NCBI GenBank assembly: GCA_934096785.1
Contig: CAKONA010000046.1
Coordinates: 1-7,888 of the forward strand
Direction: 5' to 3'
DNA: 7,888 bases
Origin: an uncultured Bacilli bacterium
GTDB lineage: Bacteria > Bacillota_I > Bacilli_A > RF39 > UBA660
In this document: positions 1 to 6,400 of the stretch, piece by piece
Layout: the number at the start of each line of letters is the position of its first letter
Position numbering within the stretch: the first letter of the stretch is position 1
Notes under the pieces: generated by a model
What the model saw: the letters and a program-made list of their open reading frames with translations, nothing else
The model's database searches: none
Told to the model about the DNA's origin: nothing
Position numbers and translations under genes: made by a program

Positions 1-1149
1 ACATGCACAGGAATAAGTAGTAAGCCAGTATCTTCTTCAATTATAAAATCAAATGTTTCAATAGAACCAAATATACTTCATAAATATGATATAACAATCA
101 CATTCATAGAAACAAAAGATAATCAAAATTACAATCAAGGTAAAAGCTTTAGTGGAGTCCTAGGAGTAAATGAATATAAACAAGCAGTTAGATATTGTAC
201 TTACGACGGAGACCTTACTCCAGGAGCAGAATTTACTGATGATACATATACATATAGATATATGCAAATGTATACAAACCTTGCGATAGATAATTCTCAA
301 TTAAGTAGTAACAACGATGAATATAAAGCATCTTTTATGGTAACACCTGCTAGCTATGGATGGAAAACAATGACCAATAATGATGGATGGGGAGTAAAAG
401 TAACAAATGAAGATAGTACAGATGCAATAATAGAAGCGCCTTGTACATACATAAATAGTAAACCTATAATCGCGATGTCATATATGTTTGTAAATAGTCT
501 TGCATCATCAATTGATGTAAGTAAATTTAATACAGGTAATGTTCTGACTATGAATCATATGTTCTATTATTCTGAAGCAACTGAAATAAAAGGATTAGAA
601 AATCTTGACACAAGTAAAGTTATTGATATGCAAGGAATGTTCTATAATTCAAATGCTGAAAGTCTTGACGGAATAGAAAATTTTAATACAAGTAATGTAA
701 CAACTATGGAAGATATGTTTTATAGTACTCAAACAACAATTCTTGATGTAAGTGGTTTTGATACAAGTAATGTAACAACAATGGAAGGGATGTTTACTGG
801 AATATCAGCTAGTGAAATAAAAGGCCTTGATAAATTTAATACAAGCAATGTAACTAATATGAGTGGTATGTTTCAAGTTGCTGATAATGTAGAAGTTCTT
901 GATGTAAGTAGTTTTGACACAAGTAAAGTTACTAATATGGACACGATGTTTGCATCTTGCAGCAAATTAAAAACTATATATGCTAGCGATAAATTTGTAA
1001 CGACTAACGCCGGTGGACAAAGCATGTTTGAAAGTTCAACAAGCTTGGAAGGAGGAGCAGGAACAAAACTAAGTTATACTGACAAAACTTATGCTCGTAT
1101 AGATGGAGGAACTACTAAACCTGGCTACTTCACAGCAAAACCTAACTAA
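1..1149 (+). CDS. BspA-like surface protein, DUF285 repeats (5' partial)
   Basis: The frame is open from base 1, so the ATG at 262 is internal and the true start lies to the left; 382 residues are visible. Residues 1-87 hold a segment (HKYDITITF, then NQNYNQGKSFSG) that resembles a beta-rich domain I recall from secreted or TasA/SipW-type proteins of gut Firmicutes; that likeness is from memory. Residues 159 to about 345 are DUF285 (BspA-type) repeats built on MxxMF and DTSNVT. The protein ends in TKPGYFTAKPN with no LPXTG motif and no C-terminal membrane helix, so any signal peptide or anchor must be in the missing N-terminus. Family members are usually exported and linked to adhesion or host contact; the ligand here is unknown. 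A terminator follows at once. Family call is firm, role is inferred. Confidence 0.85.
   Translation, partial: TCTGISSKPVSSSIIKSNVSIEPNILHKYDITITFIETKDNQNYNQGKSFSGVLGVNEYKQAVRYCTYDGDLTPGAEFTDDTYTYRYMQMYTNLAIDNSQLSSNNDEYKASFMVTPASYGWKTMTNNDGWGVKVTNEDSTDAIIEAPCTYINSKPIIAMSYMFVNSLASSIDVSKFNTGNVLTMNHMFYYSEATEIKGLENLDTSKVIDMQGMFYNSNAESLDGIENFNTSNVTTMEDMFYSTQTTILDVSGFDTSNVTTMEGMFTGISASEIKGLDKFNTSNVTNMSGMFQVADNVEVLDVSSFDTSKVTNMDTMFASCSKLKTIYASDKFVTTNAGGQSMFESSTSLEGGAGTKLSYTDKTYARIDGGTTKPGYFTAKPN
475..1017 (+). repeat. Seven tandem DUF285 repeats of 25-27 codons
   Basis: Units begin at 475, 550, 628, 706, 781, 859 and 937, with lengths 25, 26, 26, 25, 26, 26 and about 27 codons. Each opens with MxxMF and closes with a (D/N)TS(N/K)V(T/I) segment. 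The middle of the unit largely alternates between a DVSxF form (units 1, 4, 6) and an IKGL or LDGI form (units 2, 3, 5). The DNA copies are similar but diverged, with synonymous differences. The last unit is degenerate and leads into a partial MF-containing motif near 1024. Confidence 0.85.
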
Positions 1150-1169
1150 AAAAATAGCAAAAAATACCT

Positions 1170-1197
1170 AAAGAGTTCAAAAAACTCTTTTTTTCTT
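1170..1197 (+). terminator. Rho-independent terminator after the BspA-like gene
   Basis: A perfect 8-bp stem, AAAGAGTT (1170-1177) with AACTCTTT (1183-1190), encloses the loop CAAAA. The T-tract runs from 1188 to 1194 and continues as CTT. It lies 20 nt after the TAA stop, which suits intrinsic termination. The stem is A+T rich and therefore not very strong. Confidence 0.8.
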
Positions 1198-1207
1198 GTA
1201 CAATTTG

Positions 1208-1216
1208 TGTTAAAAT
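1208..1216 (+). promoter_or_regulatory. Candidate extended -10 promoter for rpsB-tsf
   Basis: TGT followed by TAAAAT (1211-1216) matches an extended -10 element (TGn before the hexamer). The -35 position at 17-bp spacing is 1188-1193, which is TTTTTT from the preceding terminator, a weak -35 match. Predicted transcription start is near 1223, giving a leader of about 107 nt. TTGTAC at 1196-1201 is too close to serve as its -35. Moderate call. Confidence 0.45.
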
Positions 1217-1240
1217 AACAATGCTTTAAGAAAAAAGACA

Positions 1241-1301
1241 TACCTATTGATTTAATATTCTAGTGCTTAACATTAAGTGAATATTAATTAAAAGATAGGT
1301 A
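1241..1301 (+). promoter_or_regulatory. Structured 5' leader of rpsB, possible S2 autoregulatory RNA
   Basis: Three nested pairings are visible. The outer stem is TACCTAT (1241-1247) with ATAGGTA (1295-1301), plus a U-G pair inside. The middle stem is TTAATATTC (1252-1260) with GAATATTAA (1279-1287), nine perfect pairs. The inner hairpin is CTTA (1266-1269) with TAAG (1274-1277) around ACAT. Asymmetric internal loops separate the stems. The element ends 12 nt before the Shine-Dalgarno site of rpsB and has no T-tract after it, so it does not look like a terminator. Autoregulation by S2 or EF-Ts is inferred from position alone; I do not recognise the fold as a named family. Confidence 0.5.
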
Positions 1302-1329
1302 GAAGAATTAACGAAAGGAGAGAAGAAAA

Positions 1330-2259
1330 ATGGCAGTAATTGCAAAAAGTTATTTATTAGAAGCAGGTGTACACTTTGGACACCAAGCAAAAAGATGGAA
1401 TCCAAAAATGAAAGAATACATCTTTACAACTAGAGATGACATTCATATTATTGATTTACAAAAAACTGTTGAAAAAATTGAAGAAGCTTACGCTGAACTT
1501 CTTAAAGCATGTGAAAACGGTGGTAAGGTTCTATTCGTTGGTACTAAAAAACAAGCTAAAGAAGCTAGTATCGAAGAAGCAACAAGATGTAACAGTTTCT
1601 ATGTAACTGAAAGATGGTTAGGAGGTATCTTAACTAACTTTAGAACAATAAGAGGAAGAATCAATAGATTAGTTGAAATCGAAAAGATGGAAAAAGATGG
1701 TAAATTCGAATTACTACCTAAGAAAGAAGTTGCTCAAATTCAAAAAGAATATGATAGACTTAACAAATTATTAGGTGGAATTAGAGAAATGGATCGTCTT
1801 CCAAAAGCTATTATCGTTGTAGATCCACGTGTAGAAGTAAATGCTATTCGTGAAGCTCGTAAATTACATATTCCAGTATTCGGAATTGTAGATACAAACT
1901 GTGATCCAGATGATGTAGACTTCCCAATTCCAGCAAACGATGATGCTGTTAGAAGTGTTAAAGTAGTTTTAGGAGTACTTGCTAATGCAGTATGTGAAGC
2001 TAATGGACTACCAACAGTTGATTATGTTTCTGAAGAAGAAGTTTCTAGTAAACCAGCTAAAGAAATCAAAGTTGAAACTAAAGTAGTAGAATTTGATGAT
2101 TTTAGTGAAGAAAAGAAAGAAAATAAAAAAGCTGAAAAGAAAGAAACACTTGACTATGCAAATATGACAGTTTCAGAACTTAGAAAACTTGCTAAAGACA
2201 AAGGTGTAGCTGGATATTCAACTATGAAAAAAGATGAATTAATTTCATCATTAAATTAG
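1330..2259 (+). CDS. rpsB: 30S ribosomal protein S2 with C-terminal Rho_N-like extension
   Basis: Small-subunit ribosomal protein uS2, which binds near the head-body junction with S1/S21-side contacts and is needed for translation initiation. Both family signatures are present: [11 protein letters not shown] at residues 8-18 and [19 protein letters not shown] at about 158-176, and the conserved [15 protein letters not shown] segment lies at 192-206. The core ends near residue 230. At 309 residues it is longer than the usual 230-260: a charged Lys/Glu linker (about 233-273) joins a 36-residue Rho_N/SAP-like domain (274-309). The start is set by AAAGGAG at 1314-1320, nine nt before the ATG. It is followed by tsf nine nt downstream in the classic rpsB-tsf pair. 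A structured leader precedes it. S2 identity is certain; the role of the tail is unknown. Confidence 0.97.
   Translation: MAVIAKSYLLEAGVHFGHQAKRWNPKMKEYIFTTRDDIHIIDLQKTVEKIEEAYAELLKACENGGKVLFVGTKKQAKEASIEEATRCNSFYVTERWLGGILTNFRTIRGRINRLVEIEKMEKDGKFELLPKKEVAQIQKEYDRLNKLLGGIREMDRLPKAIIVVDPRVEVNAIREARKLHIPVFGIVDTNCDPDDVDFPIPANDDAVRSVKVVLGVLANAVCEANGLPTVDYVSEEEVSSKPAKEIKVETKVVEFDDFSEEKKENKKAEKKETLDYANMTVSELRKLAKDKGVAGYSTMKKDELISSLN
2149..2256 (+). other. Rho_N/SAP-like domain fused to the S2 C-terminus
   Basis: Residues 274-309 of S2 contain [19 protein letters not shown], then KKDELISSL. This matches the pattern of the Rho N-terminal helix-extended-loop-helix fold (LxxLKVxELRxxAKxxGIxGYSxMxKxELI), which binds nucleic acid in Rho and some other proteins. 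It is in frame, with no stop or shift, and directly abuts the tsf ribosome binding site. Nucleic-acid binding by this copy is inference from the motif. Confidence 0.7.
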
Positions 2260-2268
2260 GAGGAATTT

Positions 2269-3141
2269 ATGGATATTAGTGCAAGTATGGTTAAAGACCT
2301 AAGAGAAAAAACTGGTGCAGGAATGATGGATTGCAAAAAAGCTCTAGTTGAATGCAACGGAGATATGGATAAAGCAATCGATTACTTAAGAGAAAAAGGA
2401 ATCTCTAAAGCGGCTAAAAAAGCAGAAAGAATTGCTGCTGAAGGTCTATCTAATATTTATATTAAAGGTAATGATGCAGTAGTTGTAGAATTAAACTCAG
2501 AAACTGATTTCGTTGCTAAGAACTCTGAATTTAAAGAATTATTAGATAAAATTGGTGAAACTATTTTAGAAACTAAAGTTGAAACTATGGAAGAAGCATT
2601 AAATGCTAAATGTGGAAATGACACTATTAATGATTTAATAGTAAACGCTACAGCTAAAATAGGAGAAAAAATTAGCCTAAGAAGATTTGAACATGTTACT
2701 AAAGAAGATAATCAAGTGTTTGGTTCTTACTTACATATGGGTGGAAAAATATCATCATTAACAATCGTTGAAGGTGATAAGGAAGAAGTAGCTCGTGATG
2801 TAGCAATGCAAGCAGCAGCTATGAGACCACTTTATATCAATATCGAATCAGTACCTGCAGAAGATTTAGAACATGAAAAATCTGTAATAAAAGAACAAGT
2901 TATCAATGAAGGCAAAAAACCTGAATTCGCAGATAAAATTGTTGAAGGAAGACTTAGAAAATTCTATGAAGAAACTGTTCTTGAAGAACAAGCATTCATT
3001 AAAGATTCTGGTTTAACTGTAAAAGCTTATCTAGAAAACAATAACTGCAAACTTGTTAGACTTGTTAAATATGAAGTTGGCGAAGGAATGGAAAAGAGAA
3101 ACGATGACTTTGCTGCTGAAGTTATGAGTCAAATTAAATAA
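2269..3141 (+). CDS. tsf: Translation elongation factor Ts
   Basis: EF-Ts is the cytoplasmic nucleotide exchange factor that releases GDP from EF-Tu. Both signatures are intact: the N-terminal UBA-like domain with LREKTGAGMMDCKKAL at residues 11-26, and ELNSETDFVAKN at 74-85, whose TDFV residues (79-82) contact EF-Tu. Length is 290 residues, normal for the family, and the C-terminal dimerisation-type core is complete. The ribosome binding site TAGGAGG (2257-2263) contains the TAG stop of rpsB, so translation of the two genes is probably coupled. A hairpin terminator follows at once, so the usual next genes pyrH and frr are not in this operon. Confidence 0.97.
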   Translation: MDISASMVKDLREKTGAGMMDCKKALVECNGDMDKAIDYLREKGISKAAKKAERIAAEGLSNIYIKGNDAVVVELNSETDFVAKNSEFKELLDKIGETILETKVETMEEALNAKCGNDTINDLIVNATAKIGEKISLRRFEHVTKEDNQVFGSYLHMGGKISSLTIVEGDKEEVARDVAMQAAAMRPLYINIESVPAEDLEHEKSVIKEQVINEGKKPEFADKIVEGRLRKFYEETVLEEQAFIKDSGLTVKAYLENNNCKLVRLVKYEVGEGMEKRNDDFAAEVMSQIK

Positions 3142-3143
3142 TT

Positions 3144-3170
3144 AAAGTGTGAATTTTCACACTTTTCTTT
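3144..3170 (+). terminator. Rho-independent terminator after tsf
   Basis: AAAGTGTG (3144-3151) pairs perfectly with CACACTTT (3158-3165) around AATTTT, and two more A-T pairs are possible in the loop. It is followed by TCTTTT. It begins 2 nt after the tsf stop. The following 70 bases (3171-3242) are A-rich and hold nothing I can name. Confidence 0.8.
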
Positions 3171-3242
3171 TGAAAAAATCAAAAAATATGAAAGAAAATG
3201 ATAAAAAAATAACAAAGCGTGAAAATTTTGTGTAGAATTTGC

Positions 3243-3271
3243 TTGATATTTGGCACTTTTTGTACTATAAT
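3243..3271 (+). promoter_or_regulatory. SigA-type promoter for rpsU-yqeY
   Basis: TTGATA (3243-3248) and a perfect TATAAT (3266-3271) are separated by exactly 17 bp. The predicted start near 3278 gives a leader of about 25 nt carrying the ribosome binding site. This is the best promoter in the window and shows that rpsU is transcribed apart from rpsB-tsf. Confidence 0.8.
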
Positions 3272-3302
3272 CATATTTAGTCATGAAGGGAGGGAAGAGA
3301 TA

Positions 3303-3494
3303 ATGACACACGTAGATGTAAAAGACGGAAATGTTGAGGGTGCATTAAAACGTTTTAAGATGAAAGTTCAAAGAAGCGGAGTCCCTACTGAAATGAAGAA
3401 AAGAAGAGAATACTCTAAACCAGGCATCGTTAGAAGAGAAGCTAAAAAAGAAGCTATCAGAAATGCTAAAAAACATAATAAAAACAGATATTAA
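3303..3494 (+). CDS. rpsU: 30S ribosomal protein S21
   Basis: bS21 is a small basic protein of the 30S platform near the anti-Shine-Dalgarno end of 16S rRNA, used in initiation. The 63-residue product has the family pattern: EGALKRFKMKVQRSGVP at residues 12-28, then KKRREYSKP and a Lys/Arg-rich helix ending KKHNKNRY. The frame opens upstream at an ATG at 3219, but that start lies before the -10 element at 3266-3271 and cannot be on the message. The ATG at 3303 has AAGGGAGG (3286-3293) nine nt ahead, giving a normal-length protein. yqeY follows 15 nt downstream, the order also known in Bacillus. Confidence 0.95.
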   Translation: MTHVDVKDGNVEGALKRFKMKVQRSGVPTEMKKRREYSKPGIVRREAKKEAIRNAKKHNKNRY

Positions 3495-3495
3495 T

Positions 3496-3500
3496 AGGAG
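3496..3500 (+). promoter_or_regulatory. Ribosome binding site that fixes the yqeY start
   Basis: AGGAG ends immediately before a TTG at 3501, which therefore cannot be the start. The ATG at 3510 is nine nt away, a normal spacing. Confidence 0.8.
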
Positions 3501-3509
3501 TTGACTTAT

Positions 3510-3959
3510 ATGTTATATGAAAAACTTACAAATGATATGAAAGAAGCTATGAAAAGTCATGACAAAGAGTCATTAAGTACATTAAGACTTTTAAAGTCTG
3601 CAGTTGACTTATATCTAGTTAATAATAACTTAGAAAGAAATCATGCTTCAGATGAAGTTGTAATAGATGTAGCAAGTAAACAAGTTAAAACCCATAAAGA
3701 GAGTATTGAAGAATTTAAAAAAGGTAATAGACTTGACTTAGTAGAAGGGTTAGAAAAAGAAATAAAACTATTAAGTACATACTTACCTGAACAAATGTCT
3801 GAAGAAGAAATAATATCTAATATAGACAAAGTATTCGAAGAAATTAAACCTACAAGTATGAAAGATATGGGTGCTATAATGAAAGCATTAAATCCAATAT
3901 TTAAAGGTAAAGCAGACATGAAGTTCGTAAATGAAATCGTAAAAAGCAAGCTAAATTAA
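3510..3959 (+). CDS. yqeY: GatB/YqeY domain protein
   Basis: A 149-residue protein of the YqeY family, related to the C-terminal tail domain of GatB, the subunit of the tRNA amidotransferase that contacts tRNA. Features seen: LYEKLTNDMKEAMKS at the N-terminus with a following LSTLRLLKSAVD helix, EEFKKGNRLDLV mid-protein, LLSTYLPEQMSEEEI near residue 90, and a C-terminal MGAIMKALNPIFKGKADM segment typical of the tRNA-binding tail. Length agrees with stand-alone YqeY (about 148). The catalytic kinase-like part of GatB is absent, so it is not an amidotransferase by itself. It shares the rpsU promoter and ends at a strong terminator. The exact cellular role is not established; a tRNA-linked role is inference. 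Confidence 0.93.
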   Translation: MLYEKLTNDMKEAMKSHDKESLSTLRLLKSAVDLYLVNNNLERNHASDEVVIDVASKQVKTHKESIEEFKKGNRLDLVEGLEKEIKLLSTYLPEQMSEEEIISNIDKVFEEIKPTSMKDMGAIMKALNPIFKGKADMKFVNEIVKSKLN

Positions 3960-3969
3960 ATGGTAAATT

Positions 3970-3993
3970 AAGAAACTTAGGTTTCTTTTTTTT
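3970..3993 (+). terminator. Rho-independent terminator after yqeY
   Basis: AAGAAAC (3970-3976) pairs with GTTTCTT (3981-3987) around TTAG, and eight T residues run from 3986 to 3993. It starts 11 nt after the yqeY stop. Confidence 0.85.
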
Positions 3994-4001
3994 ATGTGTT
4001 G

Positions 4002-4010
4002 TGATAGAAT
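4002..4010 (+). promoter_or_regulatory. Candidate extended -10 promoter for the envelope/lipid unit
   Basis: TGA followed by TAGAAT (4005-4010) is an extended -10 match. The 17-bp -35 position, 3982-3987, is TTTCTT inside the preceding terminator. The start would be near 4017, leaving a leader of about 13 nt that begins with the ribosome binding site AGGGTG (4018-4023). Confidence 0.5.
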
Positions 4011-4029
4011 TTTATATAGGGTGAAGTAA

Positions 4030-4881
4030 ATGAAAAAGATAGTAATAACATTAATACTACTAATACCATTCGTAGTAAAAGCAGATATTGACAAAATCTA
4101 TATCGATTCAGAAGTAGACATAACAGGAAACTTAATAGTAAAAGAAATAATAGAGACAAGTTCTAAAGATGATTTTACATTAGAAATACCATATAAAAAT
4201 GAAAATGCTAAAGAATATAAAGGCAATGATGTTATAAAAGATGATAGTATAATATATAACGCTCTTAGAGTTCAAATAAATAAAGTAGGTTCACTAGAAG
4301 AAAACTATGACATTAATGACTTATATAATGATTCATTAGATGTTAAAGAATACAAAGATTACAAAGAAGAAGAAACAAAAGAATATAAAAAAATAACATT
4401 TAAAAATAGTAGTGATAAAAACATATATTATTTAGAATACATAGTACTTTGTATATCAGTTAAACATAAAGATTCCTCTGAACTATACTATTCATACTTT
4501 AGAAATTCAAATAATGCTATAAAAGAAGCTGTTATAACAACAAAGATGCCATATAATTCAGAATTATTTGAAGTATATGCTCATGGTAAAAGAAATATAG
4601 AAGTATCAAAAGACTTAAAAGATTCAATAGTAGTATCTAAAATAAATAATCTTAAAAAGAAAGAAAATTTTAATATTAGAATACTTTATGATAAAGATAT
4701 ATTCAGTTTAGCAATCAATGACTCTAAAAAGAGTAATATAGATGCTGTAGATTTAATTAAATCAATTGAAAAAGACAAACAAAATAAAACAAATATATTA
4801 AATATATATAAATATTTAAGTATACCACTTATTATAGTTATAGTAGTAGTAATCACAGTAATAAGAAGGAAAAAGAAATGA
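4030..4881 (+). CDS. Short DUF2207-like membrane protein
   Basis: A 283-residue exported protein of unknown function. Residues 1-18 form a signal peptide with a likely cleavage after VKA. The body (19-262) is extracytoplasmic and Lys/Asp/Glu rich. A single membrane helix (about 263-278) is followed by RRKKK, giving an outside-N, inside-C topology. The segment YYLEYIVLCISVKHKDSSEL (133-152), with MP at 173-174 and a later YAHG (183-186), resembles the DUF2207 core, which is an extracytoplasmic domain in larger multi-helix proteins. Here the long C-terminal membrane and Gly-rich parts of typical DUF2207 proteins are missing. AGGGTG six nt before the ATG supports the start. It stops in TGA overlapping the ATG of the next gene, so the two are likely made together. 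Family assignment is by eye. Confidence 0.6.
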   Translation: MKKIVITLILLIPFVVKADIDKIYIDSEVDITGNLIVKEIIETSSKDDFTLEIPYKNENAKEYKGNDVIKDDSIIYNALRVQINKVGSLEENYDINDLYNDSLDVKEYKDYKEEETKEYKKITFKNSSDKNIYYLEYIVLCISVKHKDSSELYYSYFRNSNNAIKEAVITTKMPYNSELFEVYAHGKRNIEVSKDLKDSIVVSKINNLKKKENFNIRILYDKDIFSLAINDSKKSNIDAVDLIKSIEKDKQNKTNILNIYKYLSIPLIIVIVVVITVIRRKKK

Positions 4882-5717
4882 AAAAAACATTAAAACGTAT
4901 ATTAATCTTTATAATAGTATTTTCTATATTTATTGCTGCAGTAGCATTCGATAGTTATATAAATATAGATGTAACACATTATGATATTAAAAGTGATAAA
5001 CTAACTAAGAAGTATAAAATAATGCTTTTAACTGATTTACATAATAGAGATGTAACAGATAAAATATATGATATTTATAAGAATGAAAATCCTGACTTTA
5101 TCGTTATGAGTGGAGACATGACTAATGAAAGGATAGAAAATGGGTACACTCACTTCTTTGAACTTTGTAATAAATTAAAAGACAAACCTATCTACTACGT
5201 ATTTGGAAATCACGAAGAAAATATGACAGATGAAAGACAAAACAAATACATTAAAGAAGTAGAAGACAAGACAAATGTAACACTTCTTAATAATAAAGTA
5301 TTAGAGTTAGAAGATAACTTTGTTATCTATGGCTTCTCTCATCAAGTTAAATACTATTTAGCAAGTACAAAAGAGAAATTAGATGAACAATATATAATAG
5401 ATAGAATTGGCGATATAGATAAATCAAAATATAACTTGCTTATATCACATGATCCACTCCTTTATGACTTATATAGTAATATTGGATATGACTCAGTATT
5501 AAGTGGACACGTACATGGCGGAGTAATTAATATTCCATTTGTAGGAGGATTACTTTCACCAGACTTTACATTCTTCCCTAAATACTACAAAGGAGATAAC
5601 GTATTTGATAAAACACATGTAGTAATATCAAGAGGTTTAGGTTTTGGCTATATGATGCCTATTAGATTATTCAATAGAGGAGAAGTAGTAATTATAAAGT
5701 TAATGAAAAACGAATAG
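4878..5717 (+). CDS. Membrane-anchored metallophosphoesterase, YkuE-like
   Basis: A 279-residue calcineurin-like phosphoesterase with a complete two-metal site: DLH (53-55), SGD (78-80), GNHE (110-113), SHDP (190-193) and GHVHGG (210-215). One hydrophobic helix at residues 8-23 after MKKTLKR anchors it, so the catalytic domain probably faces outward. The nearest known group is the YkuE/YaeI type, some of which act on lipid-linked phosphates; the substrate here cannot be read from sequence. The ATG lies in an ATGA overlap with the upstream TGA, with AAGGA (4866-4870) seven nt ahead, so translation is probably coupled to the DUF2207-like gene. plsC follows 32 nt downstream, which suggests but does not prove a role in envelope lipid metabolism. 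Confidence 0.88.
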   Translation: MKKTLKRILIFIIVFSIFIAAVAFDSYINIDVTHYDIKSDKLTKKYKIMLLTDLHNRDVTDKIYDIYKNENPDFIVMSGDMTNERIENGYTHFFELCNKLKDKPIYYVFGNHEENMTDERQNKYIKEVEDKTNVTLLNNKVLELEDNFVIYGFSHQVKYYLASTKEKLDEQYIIDRIGDIDKSKYNLLISHDPLLYDLYSNIGYDSVLSGHVHGGVINIPFVGGLLSPDFTFFPKYYKGDNVFDKTHVVISRGLGFGYMMPIRLFNRGEVVIIKLMKNE

Positions 5718-5749
5718 AATTATGATATACTTGTAATGGAGTAAAAGAT

Positions 5750-6400
5750 ATGAAATATATATTATATAACGTTGTTAAAACACTAGGAAGACCAGTTTAT
5801 AAAATACTTTATAGACCAAGATACTATAATGTAGATAATATCCCAAATGAAGGGCCAGTCGTTTTAGCAGGAAACCACACAAATAATTTAGATGCCGCAA
5901 TGATGGTAGGAAGTCCTAATAGAATGGTACACATGATTGCTAAAAAAGAACTATTCAAGTCAAAACTAGGTAATTGGTTCTTTAGAAGTATGGGATGCAT
6001 TCCAGTTGATAGAAGTATTCATGATGAAAAATGTAAAAGCGAAGCCTTAGAACATCTTAAAAATGGCGGAGCAATCGGACTCTTTCCAGAAGGAACAGTT
6101 AATAAAACAAAAGGAACTGATCACGAAGAATACTTGCTTCCTTTTAAATATGGAGCAGTATCATTCGCTAAAAAGACAGCTGCATACCTAGTACCATTCG
6201 CAATAAATGGAGAATACAAACTATTTAGAAAAAGTATTAAAATCACATATGGAAAGCCATATAAAGTAACAAAAGACCTAGAACCTGAAAACGAAATTCT
6301 AAGAAATAAAGTTTATAAATTAATGAAAGAGGGAGATAAGGAATATGAACAAAGAGACAAAAGAAGTAAAAGAAAAAACAATAGAATACCCATGGTTTAA
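5750..6400 (+). CDS. plsC: 1-acyl-sn-glycerol-3-phosphate acyltransferase family protein
   Basis: A 216-residue PlsC/LPLAT-family enzyme. These normally move an acyl chain onto lysophosphatidic acid to give phosphatidic acid at the inner face of the membrane. The catalytic block NHTNNLD (42-48) fits NHx4D with His43 and Asp48. GCIPVDR (82-88) matches block II, FPEGT (112-116) is the substrate-binding block III, and VPFAI (168-172) matches block IV. It has no strong membrane helix, and the N-terminus is basic and aromatic, as in peripheral members. GGAG (5738-5741) is eight nt before the ATG. The last 18 residues are highly basic (EQRDKRSKRKNNR) and are encoded inside the start of the next gene. 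The motifs give the family; the acceptor could be another lysolipid. Confidence 0.88.
   Translation: MKYILYNVVKTLGRPVYKILYRPRYYNVDNIPNEGPVVLAGNHTNNLDAAMMVGSPNRMVHMIAKKELFKSKLGNWFFRSMGCIPVDRSIHDEKCKSEALEHLKNGGAIGLFPEGTVNKTKGTDHEEYLLPFKYGAVSFAKKTAAYLVPFAINGEYKLFRKSIKITYGKPYKVTKDLEPENEILRNKVYKLMKEGDKEYEQRDKRSKRKNNRIPMV
6330..6335 (+). promoter_or_regulatory. Ribosome binding site for the ligase, inside plsC
   Basis: AGGGAG lies nine nt before the ATG at 6345 and inside the plsC reading frame. It supports the 6345 start and hence the long overlap. Confidence 0.7.

Noticed and set aside
475..1017. CRISPR array or non-coding tandem repeat
   Set aside because: The repeats are in frame, diverge synonymously and encode DUF285 motifs; there are no spacers.
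1196..1201. TTGTAC as the -35 of the rpsB promoter
   Set aside because: It is only 9 bp from TAAAAT, and no -10 hexamer is found 16-18 bp downstream.
3144..3165. 22-base palindrome as an operator
   Set aside because: Position right after tsf and the following T-rich run are better explained as a terminator hairpin.
3219..3302. N-terminal extension of S21 from the ATG at 3219
   Set aside because: It lies across the -35/-10 elements, has no ribosome binding site, and would add 28 hydrophobic residues foreign to the S21 family.
3129..3311. Minus-strand 60-residue open frame between tsf and rpsU
   Set aside because: It covers the tsf terminator and rpsU promoter in reverse, is rich in Phe/Ser from A-rich DNA, and has no recognisable domain.
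3641..3949. Minus-strand open frame opposite yqeY, and similar ones at 6243-6425, 6440-6622, 7001-7261 and 7424-7780
   Set aside because: All are antisense shadows of well-supported + strand genes, with no family signal.
5721..5726. TATGAT as a promoter for plsC
   Set aside because: No acceptable -35 lies 16-18 bp upstream and there is no terminator after the phosphoesterase; a shared operon is simpler.
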